Origin: Ruminococcus sp. UBA3286
GTDB taxonomy: Bacteria > Bacillota > Clostridia > Oscillospirales > Ruminococcaceae
DNA length: 5,956 nucleotides
Direction: 5' to 3'
Assembly (NCBI GenBank): GCA_002362135.1
Contig: DETO01000139.1
Coordinates: 1 to 5,956 of the forward strand
The notes under the pieces: generated by a model
What the model saw: the letters and a program-made list of their open reading frames with translations, nothing else
The model's database searches: none
What the model was told of the DNA's origin: nothing
Position numbers and translations under genes: made by a program
Part shown: positions 1-5,956 of the stretch, piece by piece
How the letters are laid out: every line of letters starts with the position of its first letter
How positions within the stretch are numbered: position 1 is the first letter of the stretch

Positions 1-2358
1 ATTTATCAAAGATCATACCACACGGATATAAGTTATTATAAATTCCTGAATGAAAATCTTGAATTAAAATCAGTCACGATTTTTTTCATTTTCGGCGCAT
101 TGGCATTAGCTTTGATCATTTATGTATTCACGATCTATCACCCGAATTCCCTGCCGCCTTTGATAATGACATTTCCCCTGCTTGAGATCGGACTGTACAA
201 CGGTATCGAAGTTTCGGTATTCTGGGGAACTCTTTTAGTTGCATTCTGGCTTGCGCTATTTGCAATGACGACCATCGATATGGGCGAATATTCAGGCGGC
301 AGCGGAGGCTTTGTCCGAAAAGACAATATGTTTTTTCCGAAACGGCAAATGCGTCTTAAAGTTACCGAAAAATGCGGAGTTTATATAATCGTATCGATCA
401 TTGCTATCGCATCGTTATCAGCCGCAGTCATGACGATCACGGATTATAAGCGCAGCGATTCCATGAATCAGCGCCGTATTGAGATCCGCGACGCCGTTAA
501 ATCATTCTCAATGGACGATCTGGTAGACAGTCTCTCCGATATTACCGAAGCGTTCGGAGTTAATCTCAAACGCGAAAAACACAAGCTCGGCAATATCGAT
601 CAGATGAAATATAAAGATATTGTCGATATGACAGTAACCCTTGATTCCGCAGTCGGCGGAGCGATTTATCTGAAAGATTATACTGGCTGCGTCTACGGCG
701 ATAATGAATGGGCTCCTCTTTCAGATTCCGCGTATGACAATGAAATATTCAAGGATTTCAAAAAATATGAAATATACCCTCAAAATTTCCCGAACACATA
801 TAATCATATAATCTCAACAGTGACTCCCGAATACACTATATGGATAGAATCAAAATTACGCGGAAGCCGAACTTTCGCACCGTATGGAGTCGATAACGTT
901 GGCGAGATGAAATACGACAGAGACAAAACAGTCTCATCTGAATCTTCCAAGAAAGAATTTTCTTATAAATTCAGTAAGCTTGATGCGGGAAGAATTGCGG
1001 AAAATCTAAGTATTCCGTCTTCTAACGCTTACATTACGAATAAAAATGGGGATATTGTCAGCGGTTATATATATAATGTGCCTGAAAATATGGACGAAGA
1101 ATGGCGCAGTATGATCTTGGAATATGCCGAATCAAAAAATAAAGTGGAAAACGGTCTAATAATGATTGAAACGAAAATTACTCCGATCTCTGAATCGTCA
1201 TACAATAACCCGGAATTTATCATGTCAGAGCTGCTTCGCGAAGAATACGAGAAGTTTGTTGAGAGATATTATTTACAGCTTCCGAGCGATACGAACATGA
1301 CTCAGGTGCGTGAGGAATATGAAGATCTCATTGCTGCGGGAGAATCTGCGGAAACAGCTTCGGAAAAACTTGCTGTGCTTGATGCATTGCGAACACAGGT
1401 TTCAGCCAACGTCGAGTATTCTCTCCGCCCCGGTAAAACCCCGAAAAACAGGGATTTTGTCAATTATTTCCTGCTTGAGAATCAAAAGGGATACTGTACT
1501 CACTATGCGACGGCAGGAGTAATTCTGGCGCGTATGTCAGGAATTCCCGCAAGATACGCGACGGGTTATGTAGTTGTAGGTGACGATTTCAATGACTCTA
1601 CCAGAAATGCCGACGGCACATATACCATCGACTTAAAAGACGACCGCAGCCATGCATGGATAGAAGTTTACCTCAGCGGCTACGGTTGGATTCCATTTGA
1701 ATTTACCGCAGGTTATTCCGAGCAGACTATCGATACTTCCCAGACCACTACTGCCGTGACAACGGACAGCATCGATACGGAAACTACTACTGCCAACCAA
1801 AATACCGCTCCGCGTCATAATAATACGACTACGCGGAATTCATCTGACACAAGTTCTTCGCAGCAAACCACAACTTCAAACGGTTCGCATGGAAACATTG
1901 GCGGAAACGGTTCAGATGCCGGACATCTCGGAATTTCTTACATATTCACGGGAATTCTCTCGGTGGCAGCAATCGTGCTTCTGATAATCGGCAGACGTAA
2001 ATTTATAATTCATATGCGCGCAAAACATTTTTCAACAGGTGCTAATTCGCGGCGAATCGTTTATATATATGAATATACCGACAAACTGCTGAAATTTATA
2101 AATTGCAAGCGAGGCGACAAGCAATATATGGAGTTCGCTGAATTTGTCGAAAAGAATATAGGCGGTATATATTTTGAAGCCAACAGTTATCAGAAACTTG
2201 TTGAAGTCGCACTGCGGAATGCATTCTCCGCCGAACCGCCGAATGATGACGAAATTGAAGAATTCATAAAATTCACAAAGGAATTCGCGGAAAACGTTTA
2301 TAACCACGCTAACATTTTCGGAAAGTTTTATTTGAAATACATTTCTTGTAAATATTAA
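1..2358 (+). CDS. Membrane-anchored transglutaminase-like protein (TgpA-like), 5' end outside window
   Basis: The frame is open from base 1 to the TAA at 2356-2358, giving 785 visible residues; the true start lies to the left. Hydrophobic helices are seen at about residues 24-46, 70-92 and 127-147 (window numbering). A Lys/Arg-rich loop before the third helix implies that the following region, about 150-640, is extracellular. That region ends in a transglutaminase core: GYCTHYA with Cys499 (bases 1495-1497), SHAW with His551 (1651-1653), and WIPFEFT, where Glu567 stands at the usual third catalytic Asp. A Thr/Ser/Asn/Gly-rich linker (about 572-643) leads to a fourth helix (645-663), then GRRK and a cytosolic tail of about 120 residues resembling the DUF4129 region of TgpA proteins. 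In this family the domain is a papain-like thiol fold acting outside the membrane; the substrate is unknown. Proteins of this type often follow a MoxR ATPase and a DUF58 protein, which cannot be seen here. The domain call is firm; the DUF4129 call is tentative. Confidence 0.92.
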   Translation: MYQRSYHTDISYYKFLNENLELKSVTIFFIFGALALALIIYVFTIYHPNSLPPLIMTFPLLEIGLYNGIEVSVFWGTLLVAFWLALFAMTTIDMGEYSGGSGGFVRKDNMFFPKRQMRLKVTEKCGVYIIVSIIAIASLSAAVMTITDYKRSDSMNQRRIEIRDAVKSFSMDDLVDSLSDITEAFGVNLKREKHKLGNIDQMKYKDIVDMTVTLDSAVGGAIYLKDYTGCVYGDNEWAPLSDSAYDNEIFKDFKKYEIYPQNFPNTYNHIISTVTPEYTIWIESKLRGSRTFAPYGVDNVGEMKYDRDKTVSSESSKKEFSYKFSKLDAGRIAENLSIPSSNAYITNKNGDIVSGYIYNVPENMDEEWRSMILEYAESKNKVENGLIMIETKITPISESSYNNPEFIMSELLREEYEKFVERYYLQLPSDTNMTQVREEYEDLIAAGESAETASEKLAVLDALRTQVSANVEYSLRPGKTPKNRDFVNYFLLENQKGYCTHYATAGVILARMSGIPARYATGYVVVGDDFNDSTRNADGTYTIDLKDDRSHAWIEVYLSGYGWIPFEFTAGYSEQTIDTSQTTTAVTTDSIDTETTTANQNTAPRHNNTTTRNSSDTSSSQQTTTSNGSHGNIGGNGSDAGHLGISYIFTGILSVAAIVLLIIGRRKFIIHMRAKHFSTGANSRRIVYIYEYTDKLLKFINCKRGDKQYMEFAEFVEKNIGGIYFEANSYQKLVEVALRNAFSAEPPNDDEIEEFIKFTKEFAENVYNHANIFGKFYLKYISCKY
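1714..1929 (+). other. Thr/Ser/Asn/Gly-rich low-complexity linker in the transglutaminase protein
   Basis: About 72 residues (572-643 of the visible protein) between the transglutaminase core and the last membrane helix are dominated by Thr, Ser, Asn, Gln and Gly, with several TTT runs and a GNIGGNGS stretch. No fold is expected. It probably acts as a flexible extracellular stalk that holds the catalytic domain away from the membrane, which is common in clostridial surface proteins. The repetition is at the composition level; I see no exact tandem DNA repeat. Confidence 0.75.
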
Positions 2359-2362
2359 AAGA

Positions 2363-2391
2363 CAACACCGCACGATCTTTGTGCGGTGTTG
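2363..2391. terminator. Perfect 11-bp hairpin between convergent genes, probable terminator
   Basis: CAACACCGCAC (2363-2373) pairs without mismatch to GTGCGGTGTTG (2381-2391) around a 7-nt loop, starting 5 bp after the transglutaminase stop codon. On the + strand it is followed by CTTATTG, a weak U tract. Read on the minus strand it is followed by TCTTTTAATATTT, which is more U-rich. It can therefore serve as a backstop for the minus-strand operon as well as a 3'-end hairpin for the transglutaminase mRNA. The hairpin is certain; the direction in which it terminates is inferred. Confidence 0.75.
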
Positions 2392-2409
2392 CTTATTGAA
2401 CACTTAAAC

Positions 2410-2440
2410 AAAAAAGTCGATCGCAGTGATCGGCTTTTTT
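2410..2440. terminator. Bidirectional Rho-independent terminator between convergent genes
   Basis: A 7-bp stem GTCGATC (2416-2422) / GATCGGC (2428-2434) with loop GCAGT is flanked by six A (2410-2415) and six T (2435-2440), so each strand shows a hairpin followed by a U6 tract. On the + strand the stem closes with one G-U wobble; on the minus strand the same position is a C-A mismatch, so it should work better for the transglutaminase transcript. It lies 14 bp from the stop codon of the minus-strand aminopeptidase gene (stop codon 2454-2456). Confidence 0.88.
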
Positions 2441-2453
2441 GTTACTATATGAA

Positions 2454-3863
2454 TTAATCCGCAATAAATGTTGCAAAAGCTTTATATGCCATATACAAGT
2501 CAAGCTTTGAGATAACCTCATAAGGAGCGTGCATCGACAGCACGGGAACACCCATATCAATGGTGTCAACATTAAGATTAGCTATATAAGCCGCAACCGT
2601 TCCGCCGCCGCCTGCGTCCACCTTACCGAGTTCACCGGTCTGCCAAATAACATTCTTACTGTTCATCAGACGTCTGATTCTTCCTGCAAATTCCGCAGAA
2701 GCGTCGGACGTACCCGATTTTCCTCTCGCGCCTGTATATTTCGTAATGCATACACCCTTATTTATATATGCGCAGTTTGCGCGCTCGTTTACTTCCGGGA
2801 AAGTAGGATCAAAAGCTGCATTAACATCAGCAGAAAGGCATTCCGAAGCAGAAAGAACATCTCTTCCGTTTGAGCCAAGAGCCTCTGCAATATCAGCGAT
2901 AAAATATTTAAGATAAGCCGAACACAAACCTGTGTTACCGTCGCTGCCTGTTTCTTCCTTATCAGTCAGCACGGTAACGGACGTATGAATAGGATTTTTA
3001 CACATCATCGCAGCTTTAAGCGCAGGGAACGCGCAGCAGCGATCATCATGACCATATCCGCCGATCATGCTTCTGTCAAAACCAATATCCCTTGCCTTGA
3101 ATGCAGGTACGGCTTCAAGTTCGGCAGAAACGAAATCGCCCTCTGTAATTCCATATTTCTCAAAAAGAATATTCATAATATTCAGCTTTACGGATTCGCT
3201 GGATTCGTCATCGCGGAACGGAATAGAACCGATCAGAAGATTAAGATCCTCTCCTTTGATAACCTTTGCAGCGGTGCGCGTCATCTGTTCTGTAGCAAGA
3301 TGCGGAAGAAGATCGGTAACACAAAATACCGGATCATTTTCATTCTCGCCAATATTTACGTTGACGGTTTCTCCGTCGGCTTTTACGACAACGCCATGCA
3401 GTGAAAGCGGAATAGTCGTCCACTGATATTTCTTGATTCCGCCGTAATAATGGGTTTTGAAAAGCGCAAGCTCGGTATCCTCGTAAAGCGGATTCTGCTT
3501 CAGATCAAGACGCGGAGAATCTATATGAGCAGCGCAGAGTTTAACGCCCTCCACGATAGGAGCAGTTCCGATTATCGCCATGAGAACGGCTTTTCCACGG
3601 TTATTGCGGTAAATTTTATCTCCTGCCGAAAGTTTCATTCCCTTTTTGTATTCAACAAATCCGTTGGCTTCAAGAAGTCTGATAGCTTCCGCAGCCGCTT
3701 CACGCTCGGTTTTTGCGGTATCAAGAAAATTCTTGTATTCTTCCGCAAAATCAAAAACAGCCTTTTCCTCATCGGCGTCTATCCTCTTATAGCCGTTTTC
3801 ACGCTGTAGAAACAGCTTCTTTTTCAGTTCCTTAACAGCATTGTTTTTTTCCTTTTCTTCCAT
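2454..3863 (-). CDS. apeA: M18-family metallo-aminopeptidase (aminopeptidase 1 type)
   Basis: A 469-residue cytosolic zinc aminopeptidase that removes N-terminal residues from peptides; no signal peptide or membrane helix is seen. The M18 metal and catalytic residues appear in order: His113 and Asp115 in AAHIDSPRLD, Asp273 in GYGHDDRCC (bridging Asp), catalytic Glu303 and ligand Glu304 in DKEETGSDG, Asp346 in LSADVNAAFDP, and His445 in VLSMHAPYE. The length fits the bacterial aminopeptidase 1 subgroup (about 450-470). The frame continues upstream to an ATG at 3968, but that adds 35 residues overlapping coaE. The start at 3861-3863 has an AAAGGAG site 7 nt away and is clearly preferred. It is the last gene of the minus-strand operon, 13 bp after coaE. 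Its role is probably peptide turnover; substrate preference (acidic or neutral residues) cannot be read from the sequence. The symbol follows clostridial naming and is less certain than the family. Confidence 0.93.
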   Translation of the reverse strand: MEEKEKNNAVKELKKKLFLQRENGYKRIDADEEKAVFDFAEEYKNFLDTAKTEREAAAEAIRLLEANGFVEYKKGMKLSAGDKIYRNNRGKAVLMAIIGTAPIVEGVKLCAAHIDSPRLDLKQNPLYEDTELALFKTHYYGGIKKYQWTTIPLSLHGVVVKADGETVNVNIGENENDPVFCVTDLLPHLATEQMTRTAAKVIKGEDLNLLIGSIPFRDDESSESVKLNIMNILFEKYGITEGDFVSAELEAVPAFKARDIGFDRSMIGGYGHDDRCCAFPALKAAMMCKNPIHTSVTVLTDKEETGSDGNTGLCSAYLKYFIADIAEALGSNGRDVLSASECLSADVNAAFDPTFPEVNERANCAYINKGVCITKYTGARGKSGTSDASAEFAGRIRRLMNSKNVIWQTGELGKVDAGGGGTVAAYIANLNVDTIDMGVPVLSMHAPYEVISKLDLYMAYKAFATFIAD

Positions 3864-3870
3864 AACAAAG

Positions 3871-3877
3871 CTCCTTT
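3871..3877 (-). promoter_or_regulatory. Ribosome binding site of the M18 aminopeptidase, sharing a base with the coaE stop
   Basis: Read on the minus strand, TGAAAGGAG joins the coaE stop codon TGA (3877-3879) to a strong AAAGGAG Shine-Dalgarno, 7 nt before the ATG at 3863. This sets the aminopeptidase start and suggests that ribosomes ending coaE can re-initiate on the next gene. Confidence 0.85.
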
Positions 3878-4527
3878 CAAATATCTGCAAATGATACAGA
3901 ATGTATATGATAATAATAAAATTTAATTTTATCTGACAGTTCTTTGGAAATACCATATACGCTGTCAATGGTATCGTTATTTTTAATTATATAATCGGAA
4001 TGCTCCACAAAAAATTCCTCGTCAAGCTGAGAATTCATGCGTTCGCGCGCCTGCTTGCTCGTAAGAGAATCACGGCTGATTATACGTTTTTCACGAACTT
4101 CCGAATCAGCAAGCACGGAAATAATTATTTCGCAAAAATCATCAGCACGGCTTTCAAATAATGTGGGAGCGTCCAGAAGAATAAGCTTATTTCCATTTTC
4201 GGAATGACTCCGAATCTGGCTTAAAATCTCCTGCGTGATATAAGGATACATTATCGTATCCAGCATTTCAAGTTTCGCCTTATCGGTAAATACGATCGCT
4301 GCAAGAGCCTTTCTGTTAAGCGTTCCGTCGGAGTTGAGTATACCGTTCCCGAAAAAATCCGCGATCTCGTCAAGGCATTTACTGCCCTTTTCAACAACAA
4401 GCCGCGCAATATGATCGGCATTTATCACGGCGAAACCGTTCTGCCGAAACACACTTGAAACGGTGCTTTTCCCTGCGCCCGTCTGTCCGGTAAGACCGAC
4501 TACCATTACTTCTTCAAGCCCTTTCAT
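3877..4527 (-). CDS. coaE: Dephospho-CoA kinase
   Basis: Transfers the gamma-phosphate of ATP to the 3'-hydroxyl of dephospho-CoA, the last step of coenzyme A synthesis, in the cytosol. The 216 residues (family about 200) show the P-loop GQTGAGKS (14-21), INADHIAR with Asp38 at the place of the proposed catalytic Asp of the DAD motif (the first Asp is Asn36 here), LLDAPTLFES in place of the family's DxPLLFE segment, the lid region EKRIISRD...ERMNSQ, and SDYIIKNN near the C-terminus. The ATG at 4527 lies in a 4-bp ATGA overlap with the upstream synthase gene and has AGGTG 8 nt upstream. A second ATG at 4506 (Met8) would give an N-terminus more typical of the family but has a weaker binding site. 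The gene lies between tsaC and the aminopeptidase gene in one operon. The function call is firm; the start could be either ATG. Confidence 0.95.
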   Translation of the reverse strand: MKGLEEVMVVGLTGQTGAGKSTVSSVFRQNGFAVINADHIARLVVEKGSKCLDEIADFFGNGILNSDGTLNRKALAAIVFTDKAKLEMLDTIMYPYITQEILSQIRSHSENGNKLILLDAPTLFESRADDFCEIIISVLADSEVREKRIISRDSLTSKQARERMNSQLDEEFFVEHSDYIIKNNDTIDSVYGISKELSDKIKFYYYHIHSVSFADI

Positions 4528-5537
4528 ATCCTTATCACCTCGAATCCTGCCGCCCTTATAAGGCGGTTATATACTGCTAACCCCACGCCCTCTTTCGAAG
4601 GCGCGCGGACATATACCTTTTCCGCGCCCAACTCGTCAAGTTCACGCAGTCGGCTGAAAATCAGATGCGCCTGTTCAAGACTGTCGGCGCCGTATGTAAG
4701 ATGGCGGAAGGGAAATAATTTTTCGTCGCCGTCATAAATAAGCGAGTAAACCTTATCGCCGTAATTCTCCGCAACATAACGTGCAAAATCTTCCGATGAA
4801 GCCTCTATCATCACAACATCGGCTTTAGGGGAATAATGCTTATATTTCATTCCGGGAGAGGCCGCTTTAGCGCCCTCTTCAAGTTCATGCAAAATCGCAG
4901 GGTCTATCACAACATCGCTGCAAATTTCAAGGAGCATTTCGCGAGTGACAGCTCCGGGACGAAGTATGCGTACAACATTTTCACTGTCGAAAGAGATTAC
5001 TGTGGATTCCACTCCGTACCGCGATTCTCCACCGTCTACTACAGCCGCAATCTTTCCGTTCATATCCGCCATTACATGAGCCGCGCAGGTCGGACTCGGC
5101 AGACCTGATGTATTTGCCGACGGCGCTGCAATAGGACAGCCGCTCTCCTCAATTATCCGTCGCATAACTTTATGTGACGGTACGCGTATGCCTACTGTAG
5201 TCAGTCCGCCTGATGTTATCATGGGTATCTTATCATTTTTTGGCAATATCATCGTAAGAGGGCCGGGGCAGAATTTCTCCGCAAGCCGCCATGCAAGGGA
5301 CGGTATATATGAAGTATATCTATCTGCATGGGAAAAATCAGACAAATGTACGATAAGCGGATTATCGGCAGGTCTGCCCTTAGCCGCGAAAACAGCTCTG
5401 ACAGCCGCTTCATTGCAGGCGTCCGCGCCCAATCCATAAACAGTTTCAGTCGGAATTCCCACTATCTGACCGTTTTTTATTAATTCAGCAGCCTTTGCAA
5501 TATCTGCGCCGCTTTCTTTAAGTAAAATCGTTTCCAT
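4524..5537 (-). CDS. tsaC: L-threonylcarbamoyladenylate synthase, Sua5/YwlC type (TsaC2)
   Basis: Makes L-threonylcarbamoyl-AMP from threonine, bicarbonate and ATP. The TsaD complex then transfers the threonylcarbamoyl group to A37 of ANN-decoding tRNAs to form t6A. The YrdC domain (about 10-200) shows PTETVYGLGADA (29-40), the KxR motif Lys53-Gly-Arg55 in AAKGRPADNPL, TVGIRVP (114-120), the SxN motif Ser140-Ala-Asn142 in APSANTSG, and ESTVISF (177-183). The linker SPGMKYKHYSPKAD (227-240) and a C-terminal Sua5 domain ending in GVGLAVYNRLIRAAGFE mark it as the long Sua5/YwlC form rather than the short YrdC form; 337 residues is full length. The ATG at 5537 follows the prfA stop by 3 bp, with AGGAAG 8 nt upstream inside the end of prfA. 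It overlaps coaE by 4 bp. In Bacillus the same gene, ywlC, also lies near prfA. Confidence 0.95.
   Translation of the reverse strand: METILLKESGADIAKAAELIKNGQIVGIPTETVYGLGADACNEAAVRAVFAAKGRPADNPLIVHLSDFSHADRYTSYIPSLAWRLAEKFCPGPLTMILPKNDKIPMITSGGLTTVGIRVPSHKVMRRIIEESGCPIAAPSANTSGLPSPTCAAHVMADMNGKIAAVVDGGESRYGVESTVISFDSENVVRILRPGAVTREMLLEICSDVVIDPAILHELEEGAKAASPGMKYKHYSPKADVVMIEASSEDFARYVAENYGDKVYSLIYDGDEKLFPFRHLTYGADSLEQAHLIFSRLRELDELGAEKVYVRAPSKEGVGLAVYNRLIRAAGFEVIRI
4536..4540 (-). promoter_or_regulatory. Ribosome binding site of coaE inside the end of tsaC
   Basis: AGGTG on the minus strand lies 8 nt before the ATG at 4527 and is part of the last codons of the synthase gene. With the ATGA stop/start overlap it supports translational coupling and favours the upstream ATG as the coaE start. 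A nearer AAGGA (4529-4533) is only 1 nt from the ATG, too close to act as its site. Confidence 0.6.
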
Positions 5538-5540
5538 TTT

Positions 5541-5956
5541 TTATTCTTCCTGATTTGCGAGTTTTGCAGCCTGATCAGCCGTTGCAAGAGCGTCAAAAAC
5601 TTCGTCGAGATTTCCGTTGAGCATATCTTCAAGACGATAGATAGTCAGTCCTATTCTGTGATCTGTAAGGCGTCCCTGCGGATAATTATATGTTCGAATT
5701 CTTTCCGATCTGTCGCCCGTACCTACCTGCATTCTGCGCTCGGAAGCGACTTTTGCCGCCTGTTCCTCCTGCATAGCTTCATAGATACGCGAGCGTAGAA
5801 TCTTCATCGCCTTATCTTTATTTTTATGCTGGCTTCGTTCGTCCTGACACTCGACGACAACATTTGTCGGCAAATAAGTAATACGAACCGCCGATTCTGT
5901 TTTATTTATATGCTGACCGCCCGCTCCGCTTGCACGGAAATAATCTATTTTAAGAT
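5541..5956 (-). CDS. prfA: Peptide chain release factor 1 (RF1), N-terminal part outside window
   Basis: Only the C-terminal 137 residues are present; the frame is open to the right edge. RF1 recognises UAA and UAG in the ribosomal A site and triggers peptide release. The visible part holds the GGQ catalytic motif (bases 5913-5921) in RASGAGGQHINKTESAVRI, then VVVECQDERSQHKNKDKAM and the RF1-type ending GDRSERIRTYNYPQGRLTDHRIG. The RTYNYPQ form, together with the segment around it, separates RF1 from RF2. The codon-recognition PxT motif would be upstream and cannot be seen. A TTG at 5873 is internal, not a start, because the conserved sequence continues through it. It is the first visible gene of the operon and ends 3 bp before tsaC. 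Its Gln in GGQ is normally methylated by PrmC, whose gene is not downstream here. Confidence 0.97.
   Translation of the reverse strand, partial: LKIDYFRASGAGGQHINKTESAVRITYLPTNVVVECQDERSQHKNKDKAMKILRSRIYEAMQEEQAAKVASERRMQVGTGDRSERIRTYNYPQGRLTDHRIGLTIYRLEDMLNGNLDEVFDALATADQAAKLANQEE
5546..5551 (-). promoter_or_regulatory. Ribosome binding site of tsaC inside the end of prfA
   Basis: AGGAAG on the minus strand lies within the last codons of prfA, 8 nt before the tsaC ATG at 5537. It decides that start and ties expression of the synthase to translation of RF1. Confidence 0.75.

Noticed and set aside
100..102. TTG at 100 as the start of the transglutaminase gene
   Set aside because: The same frame is open to base 1, the codon lies inside a membrane helix, and no ribosome binding site precedes it.
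1735..1880. ACT-rich stretch considered as a DNA repeat or phase-variation tract
   Set aside because: The codons for Thr and Ser vary (ACT, ACC, ACA, ACG; TCT, TCA, TCC) and there is no exact repeat unit long enough for slippage; it is a low-complexity protein linker.
2032..2403. Minus-strand frame of 123 codons over the end of the transglutaminase gene and the first hairpin
   Set aside because: It is antisense to a well-supported coding region, lies behind a terminator, and has no recognisable domain or good ribosome binding site.
2985..3809. Plus-strand frames of 119-139 codons opposite the aminopeptidase gene
   Set aside because: They are antisense shadows of a gene whose catalytic motifs are all present; their translations look like no known family.
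3864..3968. N-terminal extension of the aminopeptidase to an ATG at 3968
   Set aside because: It would overlap the end of coaE by about 90 bp, adds a hydrophobic stretch foreign to the M18 family, and ignores the strong AAAGGAG site before the ATG at 3863.
4836..5439. Plus- and minus-strand frames opposite or within tsaC
   Set aside because: They overlap conserved YrdC and Sua5 segments in other frames and show no independent evidence of coding.
1..5956. A new defence, mobile or CRISPR-like system
   Set aside because: All long frames are explained by one membrane transglutaminase and four housekeeping genes. There are no direct repeat arrays, terminal inverted repeats, integrase or transposase motifs, tRNA ends or unexplained long gaps.

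Overview
The window looks like ordinary chromosomal DNA from a low-to-mid GC Gram-positive bacterium, most likely a member of the Clostridia. I lean towards a Ruminococcus/Oscillospiraceae-like gut lineage, but only weakly. The grounds are AGGAG/AGGAAG-type ribosome binding sites, short U-tract terminators, a TgpA-like membrane transglutaminase with a Thr/Ser/Asn-rich linker, the Sua5-type threonylcarbamoyl-AMP synthase directly after prfA, and a clostridial-type M18 aminopeptidase. The sequence does not show the species.

Layout: bases 1-2358 (+ strand) are the 3' part of a large gene for a membrane-anchored transglutaminase-like protein. Its reading frame is open to the left edge, so the N-terminus lies outside the window. 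Bases 2359-2453 are a convergent intergenic spacer with two hairpins that serve as terminators. From 5956 leftwards to 2454 runs a tightly packed minus-strand operon, in transcription order: prfA (peptide chain release factor 1, its 5' part cut off by the right edge), a Sua5/TsaC/YwlC-type L-threonylcarbamoyladenylate synthase, coaE (dephospho-CoA kinase) and an M18-family metallo-aminopeptidase. The junctions are a 3-bp gap, a 4-bp ATGA overlap and a 13-bp gap. Each downstream Shine-Dalgarno sequence lies in or touches the end of the gene before it, so this is one transcript, probably with translational coupling. No promoter for it is visible, and it must lie beyond the right edge.

Functionally the minus-strand operon is housekeeping. 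Release factor 1 ends translation at UAA/UAG. The TsaC-type enzyme makes the activated intermediate for t6A at position 37 of ANN-decoding tRNAs. CoaE does the last step of coenzyme A synthesis. The aminopeptidase probably recycles cytosolic peptides. The + strand transglutaminase is a separate unit whose neighbours (in this family often a MoxR ATPase and a DUF58 protein) would be to the left.

I found no RNA gene, mobile element, CRISPR array, attachment site or origin, and no sign of a new biological system. The points worth a second look are modest: a Glu in place of the usual third catalytic Asp in the transglutaminase, the two-hairpin convergent terminator with strand asymmetry, the absence of prmC after prfA, and the choice of coaE start.
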